This document shows, piece after piece, positions 42,959 to 53,018 of a stretch of DNA of 64,000 bases. The notes below the pieces were generated by a model. That model saw only the letters and a program-made list of their open reading frames with translations. It was not told the origin of the DNA and ran no database searches. The DNA is taken from positions 62,001 through 126,000 of the forward strand of contig NZ_JRKJ01000023.1 of NCBI RefSeq assembly GCF_000770795.1. The letters are read 5' to 3'. The stretch's first letter is position 1. Each line of letters begins with the position of its first letter. Source of the stretch: Lysobacter dokdonensis DS-58. GTDB taxonomy: Bacteria; Pseudomonadota; Gammaproteobacteria; Xanthomonadales; Xanthomonadaceae. The position numbers were made by a program, and so were the translations under genes.

Positions 42959-44046
42959 GCTTCTCCTTCGAAACCGGCACCGACGAACAACCGCCGGCAC
43001 CGCCACGCCCGCGTTCGACGAACGCGGCAATCGTGCTCGCGGTCCTCGCGGTGGCCTACACGTTGTACGTCGCGCAGGACCTGCTGTTGCCGGTGTTGCT
43101 GGCGATGTTCTTCGCGTTGGTGGGCAACCCGATCATCCGCGGGCTGAAGAAGCTCTGGGTGCCGCGCTTCGTGTCCGCGCTGCTCGTGCTCGGATTGGGG
43201 ATGTTCGGCACCTACATGCTGGGCAAGGAATTGATCCAGCCGGGCGCCGAATGGATCCGCGAGGTGCCCAACGAGTTGCGAGGCCTGGCGCCGAAGCTGC
43301 GCTCGCTCACCAAGCCGGTGACCGAAGCCAATCGCGCGGCCGAGAACATCGCGCGCGCCGCGGGCGGCGAAACCGGCACGAAAGTGCAGGTCGTCAAGAC
43401 CGAGGTGAACGACCCCTACCGCGTGCTGACCGCTACGCCGCGCGTGGTGGCCTCCGTGCTCGCGGTGGTGCTGCTGACGTTCTTCTTCATGGTTTACGGC
43501 GGGGACCTGCAACGCAATGCGATCGCATTGTTGCCGGGGCGACAGCAGAAGAAGCTCACGGTCGAGATCCTGCATGCGATCGAAACCGAGATCTCGCGCT
43601 ACGTGCTGACCATCAGCATCATCAACGTGATCGTCGGCCTGGTGTTCGCCGGGTTGTTGTACGTGCTGCTCGACCTGCCCGCGGACGAGGCGTTGCTGTG
43701 GGGCACCATGGCGGGCCTGCTGAACTTCGCGCCCTACGTCGGCCCGCTGATCGGCATCTGCGTGATGCTGGTGATGGGTTTCGTCAGCTACGGGGAGCAG
43801 CTGGACGCGTTCGCGCCGGCCGCGCTTTACCTCGGGCTGCACACGCTCGAAGGGCAGATCGTCACGCCCATCGTGCTCGGCCGGCGCATGGCGCTCTCGC
43901 CGCTGGTGCTGATCCTGGCGCTGATGGTCTTCGGCTGGCTGTGGGGGATCATCGGGCTGCTGCTCGCGGTGCCGCTGCTGGTGTGCGTCAAGCTGGTGCT
44001 GGCGCGGATCGACGGCCTCGAGGGCTGGGCCAAGCTCCTGGAATAG
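42955..44046 (+). CDS. AI-2E family transporter
   Basis: 363 residues with eight or so membrane helices and the AI-2E signature: two N-terminal helices, a long extra-membrane region (about 90-145) and the C-terminal GTMAGLLNFAPYVGPLIG motif. Family exports small molecules, sodium or autoinducer-2, depending on member. Starts within the preceding stop codon. Confidence 0.9.
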   Translation: MSFSFETGTDEQPPAPPRPRSTNAAIVLAVLAVAYTLYVAQDLLLPVLLAMFFALVGNPIIRGLKKLWVPRFVSALLVLGLGMFGTYMLGKELIQPGAEWIREVPNELRGLAPKLRSLTKPVTEANRAAENIARAAGGETGTKVQVVKTEVNDPYRVLTATPRVVASVLAVVLLTFFFMVYGGDLQRNAIALLPGRQQKKLTVEILHAIETEISRYVLTISIINVIVGLVFAGLLYVLLDLPADEALLWGTMAGLLNFAPYVGPLIGICVMLVMGFVSYGEQLDAFAPAALYLGLHTLEGQIVTPIVLGRRMALSPLVLILALMVFGWLWGIIGLLLAVPLLVCVKLVLARIDGLEGWAKLLE

Positions 44047-44055
44047 AATGGCCGG

Positions 44056-44778
44056 GTGAGCCTTCGCATCCGCGCCATCACCCTCGACCTCGACGACACC
44101 CTGTGGCCCTTCGCGCCCATCGGCGCGCGCGTCGACTTCGTCCAGCACGACTGGCTGCTCGCCAATTGCCCGCGGACGGCCGAACGGTTTCCCGTCGATG
44201 CGATGCGCCGCCTGCGCGATGTCATCAACGCCGAGCATCCGCACCTGGCCCACGACTTCAGCCGGCTGCGCAAGCTCACCCTGGCGCGTGCGATGGAACT
44301 GGCGGGCGACGACGTGGCGCATGTCGAACCGGCGTTCGAAGCCTTCTTCGCCGAGCGCAACCGCGTGGAGTGCTATCCCGACGCGATCGACGCGCTGGAG
44401 CGCATCGCCGCACGCGTGCCCGTCGCAGCGGTGACCAACGGCAACGCCGACCTCGGACGCATCGGCCTGCGCCATCTGTTCGCGTTCCAGCTCGGCGCCA
44501 GCCAGCATGGTGCGCCGAAGCCCGACCCGACGATCTACCGTGCCGCGTGCGAACGCTTGGGGCAAGCGCCGCAGCACGTGCTGCACGTCGGCGACGACAT
44601 CGATCTCGATGTGGTCGGCGCCGCGCAAGCCGGGCTGCGCACGTGCTGGATCCATCGCAACGACCTGCATCCCGAACCGACGTGGCCGCACGCGCACGTG
44701 CGCCCCGACCTCGCCTTTCCCACCCTCGACGCGTTGGCCGACTGGCTGGACGCGCACCTCCAGGACGACGTCGCATGA
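44056..44778 (+). CDS. HAD-family hydrolase (YigB-like)
   Basis: 240 residues starting at GTG 44056. Motif I TLDLDDTLWP, motif II VAAVTNGNADL, lysine KPDP, motif IV VLHVGDDIDLDVVGAAQAG. YigB-type phosphatases act on FMN or sugar phosphates, but the substrate here is uncertain. Ends by overlapping the next start (ATGA). Confidence 0.9.
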   Translation: MSLRIRAITLDLDDTLWPFAPIGARVDFVQHDWLLANCPRTAERFPVDAMRRLRDVINAEHPHLAHDFSRLRKLTLARAMELAGDDVAHVEPAFEAFFAERNRVECYPDAIDALERIAARVPVAAVTNGNADLGRIGLRHLFAFQLGASQHGAPKPDPTIYRAACERLGQAPQHVLHVGDDIDLDVVGAAQAGLRTCWIHRNDLHPEPTWPHAHVRPDLAFPTLDALADWLDAHLQDDVA

Positions 44779-46142
44779 CCGATTCGAACGGCTTCGCGCC
44801 GCGTGGCACGCAGGGCTTGCCGCTGTATTGCGTCGAACGCACGGGCTTCGACGCATGGCGGCAGTTGCAGTTGCCCGAGCTCGGGAGCTGGATCGACGCG
44901 CATTCCTTCAGCGGAATGTCGGGCAGCGTGTTGTTGCTGCCGGGCAAGGACGGCATCGCTGGCGCGGTGCTCGGCATCGGCGATCCGCTCGATCCCTTCT
45001 CCTACGCGCACGCGCCGTTCGCGTTGCCGCCGGGGGATTGGGCGCTGGCCTCCGACCTCGATGGCGACGCATTGCGTGCGTTGCAGCTCGGGTGGGGCCT
45101 GGGGTCGTACAAGTTCACGCGCTACAAGACGCCGTTGCGTGCACCGGCGCGCCTGGTTGCAGAACCCGATGCGGAAACGCTGGACGTCCTCGCAGCGAGC
45201 CTGCGCGTGCGCGACCTGGTGAACACGCCGGCCGAGGACATGGGGCCGGATCAACTCGAACAAGCGTGCTGTGAGCTGGCGGAAGCCAGCGGCGGGCGCA
45301 TCGAGGTGATCAGCGGCGACGATCTGCTCAAGCACAACTTCCCCGCGATCCACGCGGTGGGCCGCGCATCGCATCGCGCGCCGCGGCTGATCGCGCTGCA
45401 CTGGGGCCAGGAAGACGCGCCGAAGCTGACGCTCGTCGGCAAGGGCGTGTGCTTCGACACCGGCGGCCTGGACATCAAGCCGGCCGACGGCATGCGCAAC
45501 ATGAAGAAGGACATGGGCGGCGCGGCGCACGCGATCGCGCTCGCGGGCCTGGTGATGGCGCGCAAGTTGCCCGTGCGTTTGACGCTGTACGTCGCCGCGG
45601 TCGAAAACGCGATCGGCCCGATGAGTTACCGCCCGGGCGATGTCGTGCATACGCGCCTGGGCGTCACCGTCGAGATCGACAACACCGATGCCGAAGGGCG
45701 CGTGGTGTTGTGCGATGCACTGGCGCGCGCGGCGGAAGACAAGCCCGCGTTGCTGATGGATTTCGCGACGTTGACGGGCGCGGCGCGCATCGCGCTCGGG
45801 CCGGACCTGCCGGCGCTGTACGCGAACGACGAGTCGGCGGCCGCGGATTGGATCGAAGCCGCGAGCGCGCAACGCGACCCGGTGTGGCGCATGCCGATGT
45901 GGCGGCCGTACCTGCGTTATCTCGTGAGCAACGTAGCGGACTTGGCGAACAGCGGGCCGTCGCGCATGGCGGGCAGCATCACGGCGGCGTTGTACCTGGA
46001 GCGCTTCGTCCCGGCGACGCAGGCGTGGACGCACCTGGACGTGTATGCGTGGAACGACACCGATCGCCCGGGCAAGCCGGCGGGCGGGGAAGCGCAGGGG
46101 TTGCGTGCGGCCTGGGCGATGCTGAAGCACCGCTTCGGTTGA
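44775..46142 (+). CDS. M17 leucyl aminopeptidase family protein
   Basis: 455 residues. M17 motifs are complete: GKGVCFDTGGLDIKPADGMRNMKKDMGGA with the zinc-binding residues, and NTDAEGRVVLCDALARA, the family signature. Cytosolic peptidase for N-terminal residues. Translation starts inside the stop codon of the HAD gene. Confidence 0.94.
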   Translation: MTDSNGFAPRGTQGLPLYCVERTGFDAWRQLQLPELGSWIDAHSFSGMSGSVLLLPGKDGIAGAVLGIGDPLDPFSYAHAPFALPPGDWALASDLDGDALRALQLGWGLGSYKFTRYKTPLRAPARLVAEPDAETLDVLAASLRVRDLVNTPAEDMGPDQLEQACCELAEASGGRIEVISGDDLLKHNFPAIHAVGRASHRAPRLIALHWGQEDAPKLTLVGKGVCFDTGGLDIKPADGMRNMKKDMGGAAHAIALAGLVMARKLPVRLTLYVAAVENAIGPMSYRPGDVVHTRLGVTVEIDNTDAEGRVVLCDALARAAEDKPALLMDFATLTGAARIALGPDLPALYANDESAAADWIEAASAQRDPVWRMPMWRPYLRYLVSNVADLANSGPSRMAGSITAALYLERFVPATQAWTHLDVYAWNDTDRPGKPAGGEAQGLRAAWAMLKHRFG

Positions 46143-46145
46143 GGG

Positions 46146-46748
46146 CTACAGCCAGCCTTTCTGGCGCGCGAGCCGGTAGGCCTCGATGCGGTTTCCGACG
46201 CCGAGTTTGCCGATTGCTTCGGACAGATAGTTCCGCACCGTGCCGCTCGACAGATTCAGTTGCGCGGCGATCTCCGAGGCGGACATGCCATCGCCCGCCA
46301 GTCGCAGCACCTGCCGTTCGCGGTCGTTGAGCGGATCGGCATCGGTCCATGCATCGATCGCCAGCTGCGGATCGATCGCGCGGCCGCCGCGATGCACCTT
46401 GCGTAGCGCTTCGGCCAGGTCCTCCGCGGGCGCATCCTTCAGCAGGTAACCCGACACGCCGGCATCCAGCGCACGCCGCAGGAACCCCGCGCGCGCGAAC
46501 GTCGTGACGATCACGACCTTCATCGGCAGCGCATGGCGCTGGATGCGTTGCGCGAGTTCGAGACCCGACAAGCCCGGCATTTCGATGTCGGTGACGAGCA
46601 CGTCGGGCTTCAGGCGTTGCACTTCGCGCCAGGCGGCTTCGCCGTCTGGGGCGGTGCCGATCACTTCGAGGTCGCTTTCCAACGACAGCAGCGCGGACAA
46701 CGCACCGCGCACGAGCGCCTGGTCTTCGGCCAGCAGGATGCGGATCAC
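46146..46748 (-). CDS. NarL/LuxR-family response regulator
   Basis: 200 residues. Receiver with RILLAEDQALVR, phospho-acceptor Asp in VLVTDIEMPGLSG and KDAPAEDLAEA. C-terminal LuxR-type helix-turn-helix LNDRERQVLRLAGDGMSASEIAAQLNLSSGTVRNYLSEA. Starts at GTG 46748, overlapping the stop of the kinase gene. The HTH appears in the DesR-like group. It works with the kinase and the ABC exporter just upstream. Confidence 0.93.
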   Translation of the reverse strand: MIRILLAEDQALVRGALSALLSLESDLEVIGTAPDGEAAWREVQRLKPDVLVTDIEMPGLSGLELAQRIQRHALPMKVVIVTTFARAGFLRRALDAGVSGYLLKDAPAEDLAEALRKVHRGGRAIDPQLAIDAWTDADPLNDRERQVLRLAGDGMSASEIAAQLNLSSGTVRNYLSEAIGKLGVGNRIEAYRLARQKGWL

Positions 46749-47920
46749 GCGGGCAGCCCGACGCGCACGAGCACCTTCGTGCCCTGGCCCTTCGGCGACT
46801 CGATGCTCATGGTGCCGCCCATGCAACGCACGCGGTCGCGCATGCCGGCGAGCCCGTTGCCGTCTTCCGCCACGCCGCCGCGCCCGTTGTCTTCCACGCA
46901 CAAGCGGACACTGCGCGGGTCGGATTCGAACGCGACGCGCGCGCTCGTGGCCTGCGCGTGGCGCGCGATGTTGGTCGCCGCTTCGCGCACGACGAGCGAG
47001 AGCCCGCGCTCGATGTCGGGCGGCAGGCCGAGCGGCGGGCCTTCGTATTCGAGGTGGACGTTGGACGATTCGAGCAGCAAGCGCGCCGATGCCAGTTCCG
47101 CGGCGAGATCCGCGGACGACCGGATGCCCGTCACCGCGCTGCGCACTTCCGCCAGTGCGTGGCGTGCGACGCGCTCGGCTTCTTCGAGCTCGCGACGCGA
47201 AGCGGCCGGGTCGCGCTCGCTCAACTTGCGCGCCAGCTCCAGCTTCAACGTGATCAGCGACAACGTGTGCCCGAGCAGGTCGTGCAGGTCGCGGCCGATG
47301 CGTTCGCGCTCGGCCGTGGCCGCCAGGCGCCGGACTTCGTCGTGCGAGAGCTTGAGCGCGATGTCCTTGTCGGCGGCTGCGCGCTCGACGTTGACGATCA
47401 GGCCGATGATCAGCGTCATCACCGGCATCCATACGATCATCTGCCACGGGTAGCCGATCAGCGTGGCGATGCCCGCGTACAGCGCGTTGAGCACGAGCCA
47501 CTGCACGAGATACACCGGGATCGCGCGATGCCGCTTGCCCGCATGCAGCATCACGCAGCCGAAGACGAAATAGCTGATGCCCGACGGATACCAGGGCAGC
47601 AACACGAAACACAGCGCCGCCATGCCGTAGGCGTAGCGGTCCGAGATGCGCCGCGAAGACAGCAAGGTCTTCGCGTACAACGCGATGAACACCGGATACG
47701 ACAGCGCGGTCAGCCCGACCCACTTCCACGTGTAGCCCAGGCCGAACATCGGGGTGATGAACACCCACATCGACCAGAGCAGGTGGACCGCGTCGGTCCA
47801 CGGCGATTTGCCCTGGCGGATGAGATCGGCGATGGCCGAATCGGGCGCGGGCGCGAAACCGCAGCGCGCGAGCACGCGCGCGATGCGGGGCGGGATCGGT
47901 GCGGCGGCGGCCAGGTGCAT
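46745..47920 (-). CDS. DesK-family sensor histidine kinase
   Basis: 391 residues. An N-terminal part of about five to six membrane helices (FITPMFGLGYTWKWVGL and further), then a HisKA_3 with phospho-His in ERIGRDLHDLLGHTLSLI, and a HATPase with EDNGRGGVAEDGNGLAGM. Related to DesK-type kinases that sense membrane fluidity. Start 47920 places the membrane part correctly. Confidence 0.9.
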   Translation of the reverse strand: MHLAAAAPIPPRIARVLARCGFAPAPDSAIADLIRQGKSPWTDAVHLLWSMWVFITPMFGLGYTWKWVGLTALSYPVFIALYAKTLLSSRRISDRYAYGMAALCFVLLPWYPSGISYFVFGCVMLHAGKRHRAIPVYLVQWLVLNALYAGIATLIGYPWQMIVWMPVMTLIIGLIVNVERAAADKDIALKLSHDEVRRLAATAERERIGRDLHDLLGHTLSLITLKLELARKLSERDPAASRRELEEAERVARHALAEVRSAVTGIRSSADLAAELASARLLLESSNVHLEYEGPPLGLPPDIERGLSLVVREAATNIARHAQATSARVAFESDPRSVRLCVEDNGRGGVAEDGNGLAGMRDRVRCMGGTMSIESPKGQGTKVLVRVGLPA

Positions 47921-47933
47921 GCGGCGAATGCTA

Positions 47934-48725
47934 TCAGCCGACCTTGCGCAGGCGACGCGCCGCGAGCCACGAAACACCGACGGTGAAGCCGGCCAGCAGG
48001 GCGATGTGCGGCAGCGGTTGCGTATCGACCAGGCCCACCGCGTCGAGCGCGAGCGCGTTGAGGTGGAAGCTCGGAAGTGCGGGCGCGATCGACTGCATCG
48101 CCTTGGGCAGGCTCGCGATCGGGAACCACAGGCCCGAGAGGAACGCCATCGGCAGGTAGAGCATGTTGATCACCGCCGGCGCGCCCTGCCCCTTCACCAG
48201 CGTGCCGAGCAGCAGGCCCAGCGCGCAGAAGGGCAGCACGCCCGGCACGTTCGACAGATACAGGCCCGCGATCTGCGCGCCGGTCACCGGCACGTGCGCG
48301 ACGAACACCGCAAGCAGCACGAGCAAGGTCAGCACGCCCGACGCGACGGCCATCGCCATCACCATCTTGCCGGCGAGATACGCGAACGGCGGCATGGGCA
48401 TCGCGCGCTTCAGCGTCAGCAGGCCGTTCTCGCGTTCCATGGCCATCGACACGCCGAAGCCGAACAATCCCGGTGCCATGACGCCAAAGGTGCCGTACGC
48501 GGCGAGCAGATAACGCCCCGCTTCGCTGCCCGGCCGCGCGAGGAACACGCCGAACATCAGGTAGAACACCGTCGGGAACAACAACGTCGGCAACATGAAG
48601 CCGGGGTTGCGCAGGTAGCGCAGGCATTCGGCGCGCATTTCCTGCAGGTAGGCGTTGAACACGCGGGCGCGCGGCATCTCGGCGACGCGTGGGCGATCGG
48701 AAAGGATCGACAGATCGGCGGACAT
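47934..48725 (-). CDS. ABC transporter permease (ABC-2 type)
   Basis: 263 residues with six membrane helices in the ABC-2 pattern (NPGFMLPTLLFPTVFYLMFGV and others). Overlaps the ATPase stop by one base. Exporter membrane half for the ATPase upstream; probably exports a lipid or antibiotic-like compound. Its control by the DesK/DesR pair is likely from order. Confidence 0.88.
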   Translation of the reverse strand: MSADLSILSDRPRVAEMPRARVFNAYLQEMRAECLRYLRNPGFMLPTLLFPTVFYLMFGVFLARPGSEAGRYLLAAYGTFGVMAPGLFGFGVSMAMERENGLLTLKRAMPMPPFAYLAGKMVMAMAVASGVLTLLVLLAVFVAHVPVTGAQIAGLYLSNVPGVLPFCALGLLLGTLVKGQGAPAVINMLYLPMAFLSGLWFPIASLPKAMQSIAPALPSFHLNALALDAVGLVDTQPLPHIALLAGFTVGVSWLAARRLRKVG

Positions 48726-49645
48726 CACGCGGCCTCCTGCAATGCGGCGACGCTGTCGTCGCGGGTGAGTTCGGTGAACGCTTCGGCCAGGCCCGCTGCG
48801 CGGACTTCCAGCCCGCGCAGGTCGGCATCCAGCGCGAGCAGGCGGCGCACCACGTCTTCGGCGTGTTCGGTGCTGATGCACAGGCGGTCGCCTTCATGGG
48901 CGATCTCCACGACACCCGGCCACGCGCGGATGATGTCTTCCGGCAACTGCGTGTGGCAGCGCACGCGTTTCATCGCCACGCGCGCGCGCAGCGCATCGAC
49001 GCTGCCTTCGCTGATGATCCGGCCCTTCGCCATGACGCACACGCGGTCGGCGAGCGCTTCGGCTTCTTCCAGGTAATGCGTGGTCAGCACCACGCCGTTG
49101 CCTTCGGCGACCAGGTGGCGGATCGCGGCCCAGAGTTTCCCGCGCGCTTCGATATCCATGCCGACGGTGGGTTCGTCGAGGAACAGCAGCTTCGGGCGCC
49201 CGCACAGCGCGAGCGCGAATTGCACGCGCCGTTGCTGTCCGCCCGACAACTTGCCGTACGGCCGCTTGAGCAGATCGGCGACGCCCGCCAGATCCGCGCT
49301 TTCCTGCACGCTGCGCGGCGCCGGGTAATAGCTGCTGGCCAGGCGAATCAGTTCGCCGACGCGCAAGGTCGCCGGCAGTTGCGCGTCCTGCAACATCACG
49401 CCGATATGGCGGCGGGCGGCGATGTCCTGCGGATCCTGTCCGAACAATTCGACCGTGCCGCCGTCGGCGCGCAACAGGCCCAGGAACAGGCCGATCGCCG
49501 TCGTCTTGCCGGCGCCGTTGGGGCCGAGCAGCGCGAGCAGCTCGCCGCCGCGCAGTTTCAGGTCCACGCCGTCCAGCGCGCGGACCTTGCCGTAGGACTT
49601 GCTCGCCTGGTGCAGTCTCGCAAGCGCGAGATCGGGGCCGGCCAT
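48725..49645 (-). CDS. ABC transporter ATP-binding protein
   Basis: 306 residues with Walker A GPNGAGKTTA, ABC signature KLSGGQQRRV, Walker B LLFLDEPTVGMD and H-loop TTHYLEEAEAL. The C-terminal 80 residues are typical of ABC-2 exporter ATPases. Energises the permease. Start 49645 avoids a poor leader. Confidence 0.92.
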   Translation of the reverse strand: MAGPDLALARLHQASKSYGKVRALDGVDLKLRGGELLALLGPNGAGKTTAIGLFLGLLRADGGTVELFGQDPQDIAARRHIGVMLQDAQLPATLRVGELIRLASSYYPAPRSVQESADLAGVADLLKRPYGKLSGGQQRRVQFALALCGRPKLLFLDEPTVGMDIEARGKLWAAIRHLVAEGNGVVLTTHYLEEAEALADRVCVMAKGRIISEGSVDALRARVAMKRVRCHTQLPEDIIRAWPGVVEIAHEGDRLCISTEHAEDVVRRLLALDADLRGLEVRAAGLAEAFTELTRDDSVAALQEAA

Positions 49646-49841
49646 GTCGACGCTCCTGGTGGATGTGGGACGGATGCTGCGCTTGCACAAGCGCGCGTCC
49701 CAGTCAGGGGTTTCATGGAAACGACATGACAGGCGTCAGGTGCGCCGGTGGGCCGCCTTCCGTACGCTGCGCCCCGTATCGAATGGCATCCGCCTGCCCG
49801 CTTGGTCACACTAGGCGCCTCCCCCCGTCCTTGGGTCCTCA

Positions 49842-51104
49842 ATGTCCAACGCTTCCGCCGATCTGTTGAAGGAACTGCGCATCGACCGCAGTGCACCGCT
49901 GCCCGCGCCGAACAAGCGCAAGCGCTGGGTGTTCGTGGCGATCGGTGCGGGTGTGCTGGCGACCACGCTCGGTGCGTGGGTCGCGCTCGGCCGCGACAAG
50001 CCCATCGAGGTCAAGACGGCGGATGTCGTCGCGCTCGGCGACGGCGGCAGCGCGTCGGCCGCGGTGCTCGATGCCACCGGTTACGTCGTCGCGCGTCGCA
50101 TGGCGACGGTGTCGGCGAAGATCACCGGCAAGGTGCGCGAAGTGCTGATCGAAGAAGGCCAGCATGTCGAAGCCGGCCAGGTGCTCGCGACGCTCGACCC
50201 GGTCGATGCGGATGCCGAACGGAATCTTGCGTCCTCGCAGGTCGGCGCCGCCGAAAGCCAGATCGCCGGTGTGCGCGCGCAATTGCGCGAAGCCGAAGCC
50301 AACGTCGTGCGCCTGAACGGCCTGGTGAAGCAACAGCTCGTCGCGAAGGCGCAATACGACCAGGCCGTCGCCGAACGCGATTCGTTGCGCGCGCAGTTGC
50401 TCACCTCGCAACGCAATGCCCGTGTCGCGGGCGATCGCCTGCGCATCGCCGACCAGGGCGTCGACAACACCGTCGTGCGTGCGCCCTTCGCCGGCGTGAT
50501 CATCGCCAAGGCCGCGCAGCCGGGCGAGATCGTTTCGCCGATGTCGGCGGGCGGCGGATTCACGCGCACGGGCATCGGCACGATCGTGGACATGGATTCG
50601 CTCGAAGTCGAGGTCGAAGTCGGCGAAGCCTTCATCGGCCGCGTGCAGCCAAAGATGCCGGTCGAAGCCACGCTCAATGCGTATCCCGACTGGAGGATCC
50701 CGGGCGAAGTCATCGCCATCATCCCCGCCGCCGACCGCGGCAAGGCGACGGTGAAGGTGCGCGTGGCGATCAAGGTGAAGGACGCGCGCATCGTGCCGGA
50801 CATGGGCGTGAGCGTGAGCTTCCTGGAACCGGGCGCCGACAAGCAGCAGGCGCAGCGGCCGCAGGGCGCGCTCTTGCCGACCAACGCCATCGCGCAACGC
50901 GACGGCGTCAAGGTGGCGTTCGTCGCGAGCGGCGACCCGATGGTCGTCGAGCAGCGCACGCTCAAGCTCGGTCGCGCGCTCGCCAACGGGCAGCAGGTGC
51001 TCGGCGGCGTCTCCGCCGGCGAGACCGTGATCCTCGACCCTCCCGCCACGTTGCAGGCCGGCGCGCGCGTCAAGCGCGCGCAAGCCGATACCGAACAGCA
51101 GTAA
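49842..51104 (+). CDS. Efflux adaptor (HlyD/MacA-like membrane fusion protein)
   Basis: 420 residues: short cytoplasmic N terminus, one membrane anchor (WVFVAIGAGVLATTLGAWVALG), lipoyl-like halves, a long coiled-coil hairpin (about 125-215) and beta-barrel parts. Operates with the ATPase and permeases that follow as a MacAB-type system. AGGAGGT-like site not visible. Confidence 0.9.
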   Translation: MSNASADLLKELRIDRSAPLPAPNKRKRWVFVAIGAGVLATTLGAWVALGRDKPIEVKTADVVALGDGGSASAAVLDATGYVVARRMATVSAKITGKVREVLIEEGQHVEAGQVLATLDPVDADAERNLASSQVGAAESQIAGVRAQLREAEANVVRLNGLVKQQLVAKAQYDQAVAERDSLRAQLLTSQRNARVAGDRLRIADQGVDNTVVRAPFAGVIIAKAAQPGEIVSPMSAGGGFTRTGIGTIVDMDSLEVEVEVGEAFIGRVQPKMPVEATLNAYPDWRIPGEVIAIIPAADRGKATVKVRVAIKVKDARIVPDMGVSVSFLEPGADKQQAQRPQGALLPTNAIAQRDGVKVAFVASGDPMVVEQRTLKLGRALANGQQVLGGVSAGETVILDPPATLQAGARVKRAQADTEQQ

Positions 51105-51140
51105 GCAGTCTCCATCTCCCCTTCGTCACCGGAGTACCGC

Positions 51141-51830
51141 ATGACCACGCTCGTCAGCATTCGCAACCTGCACAAGACCTACCAGCGCGGCCCGGAAAAG
51201 GTCGACGTCCTCCACGGCATCCAGCTCGACATCGCCGAAGGCGACTTCATCGCGCTCATGGGCCCGTCGGGCTCGGGCAAGTCGACGCTGCTGAACCTGA
51301 TCGGCGGCCTGGACTCGCCCACCGCGGGCGAGATCGATGTCGGCGGCAAGCGCATCGACCAGATGTCCGCGGGCCAACTCTCGCAGTGGCGCAGCGACCA
51401 CGTCGGCTTCGTCTTCCAGTTCTACAACCTGATGCCGATGCTCACGGCGCAGCGCAACGTCGAACTGCCGCTGCTGCTCACCAAGCTCAATGGGGCGCAG
51501 CGCCAGCGCAATGCGGACATCGCGCTCCAGCTCGTGGGCCTGGGCGACCGCAAGGCGCACAAGCCGAACGAACTCTCCGGCGGCCAGCAGCAGCGCGTGG
51601 CCATCGCGCGCGCCATCGTGTCGGATCCGCAACTGCTGATCTGCGACGAACCCACCGGCGACCTCGACCGCCAGTCCGCCGAGGAGATCCTGCAACTGCT
51701 GCAGTTGTTGAACCGCGAGCACGGCAAGACGATCGTGATGGTCACGCACGATCCCAAGGCCGCCGAGTACGCGCGCCACACGCTGCACCTCGACAAGGGC
51801 ACCCTCGTCGAACAGACGCAGTACGCCTGA
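51141..51830 (+). CDS. MacB/LolD-type ABC ATPase
   Basis: 229 residues with Walker A GPSGSGKSTLLN, Q-loop VFQFYNLMP, signature ELSGGQQQRVAIAR, Walker B LLICDEPTGDLD and H-loop VTHDP. The size and motifs match MacB/LolD ATPases. Serves the two permease genes just downstream. Confidence 0.94.
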   Translation: MTTLVSIRNLHKTYQRGPEKVDVLHGIQLDIAEGDFIALMGPSGSGKSTLLNLIGGLDSPTAGEIDVGGKRIDQMSAGQLSQWRSDHVGFVFQFYNLMPMLTAQRNVELPLLLTKLNGAQRQRNADIALQLVGLGDRKAHKPNELSGGQQQRVAIARAIVSDPQLLICDEPTGDLDRQSAEEILQLLQLLNREHGKTIVMVTHDPKAAEYARHTLHLDKGTLVEQTQYA

Positions 51831-51841
51831 GGGCCGACGCC

Positions 51842-53008
51842 ATGAAATATCTGCATCTGATCTGGGCCGAGTTGTTCCGGCGCAAGACGCGCACCGTGCT
51901 CACCCTGTTGTCGATCCTGGCCGCGTTCCTGTTGTTCGGCCTGCTCAACGGCGTGCGTGAATCGTTCAACGACGCGGGCAAGAGCGTGGCGGGCGCCTCG
52001 CGCCTGCAAACCGGCTCGAAGCTCTCCTTCATCCAGACGCTGCCGCTGGCGCTGGACCAGCGCATCAAGAACGTCGACGGCGTCGACGCGGTGACCTACG
52101 CCAACTGGTTCGGCGGCGCCTACCAGGACCCGCGCAACCAGATCTTCAGCTTCGCGGTGGCACCGAACTACCTGGACCTGTATCCGGAGATCGCGGTCGA
52201 TCCGGCGCAGCGCGAGAAGTTCAACAACACGCGCACCGGCATCCTCGTCGGCGAACAGCTGATGACGCGCTTCAAGTGGAAGGTCGGGCAGAAGATCCCG
52301 TTGCAGTCGACGATCTTCCCCAACCGCGACGGCACGAAGAACTGGGACTTCGAGATCGTCGGCACGATGGCGGCGAAGGACAAGAAGGCCGCCGGCTGGT
52401 ACGACGGCCTGATCATCATGCAATGGAAGTACTTCGACGAATCCACGCCCTACAACCGCGGCGACGTGGGTTGGTACGTGGTGCGCGTCAAGGACCCGGC
52501 GCAGGCCGACCGCGTGTCGAAGGCCATCGATCAGCTCTCGCTCAATTCGCCGAACGAAACCAAGACGATGACCGAGGCGGCCTCCTTCGCCAACTGGATG
52601 AAGCAGACCGCGGACATCGGGCTGATCGTCGGTTCGATCATGGGCGCGGTGTTCTTCACGTTACTGCTGCTCACCGGCAACACGATGGCGCAGGCGGTGC
52701 GCGAGCGCATTCCGGAACTCGCCGTGCTCAAGACGATCGGCTTCACCAACGGGCAGGTGCTCGGGTTGGTGCTTGCCGAATCGATCCTGCTGGTGGTGAT
52801 CGGCGGCGTGCTGGGCCTGGGGCTGGCGGCGGTGCTCGGCCCGATCCTCGGCGCGGGTTCGCAGGGGATGATCAACATGCCGCCGGTGGGGCTGGCGAGC
52901 TGGACGCTCGGGCTGATGCTGATGGCCGGCATCGGATTGCTGGTGGGGGCACTGCCCGCGATGCGGGCGATGCGTTTGAACATCGTCGACGCACTGTCGG
53001 GCCGCTGA
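51842..53008 (+). CDS. MacB-type ABC permease 1
   Basis: 388 residues: N-terminal membrane helix, large periplasmic domain (about 40-270), then three C-terminal membrane helices (ADIGLIVGSIMGAVFFTLLLL and following) as in FtsX/MacB permeases. Start 51842 is the ATG nearest the preceding stop. Confidence 0.9.
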   Translation: MKYLHLIWAELFRRKTRTVLTLLSILAAFLLFGLLNGVRESFNDAGKSVAGASRLQTGSKLSFIQTLPLALDQRIKNVDGVDAVTYANWFGGAYQDPRNQIFSFAVAPNYLDLYPEIAVDPAQREKFNNTRTGILVGEQLMTRFKWKVGQKIPLQSTIFPNRDGTKNWDFEIVGTMAAKDKKAAGWYDGLIIMQWKYFDESTPYNRGDVGWYVVRVKDPAQADRVSKAIDQLSLNSPNETKTMTEAASFANWMKQTADIGLIVGSIMGAVFFTLLLLTGNTMAQAVRERIPELAVLKTIGFTNGQVLGLVLAESILLVVIGGVLGLGLAAVLGPILGAGSQGMINMPPVGLASWTLGLMLMAGIGLLVGALPAMRAMRLNIVDALSGR

Positions 53009-53018
53009 GGAGCACGCC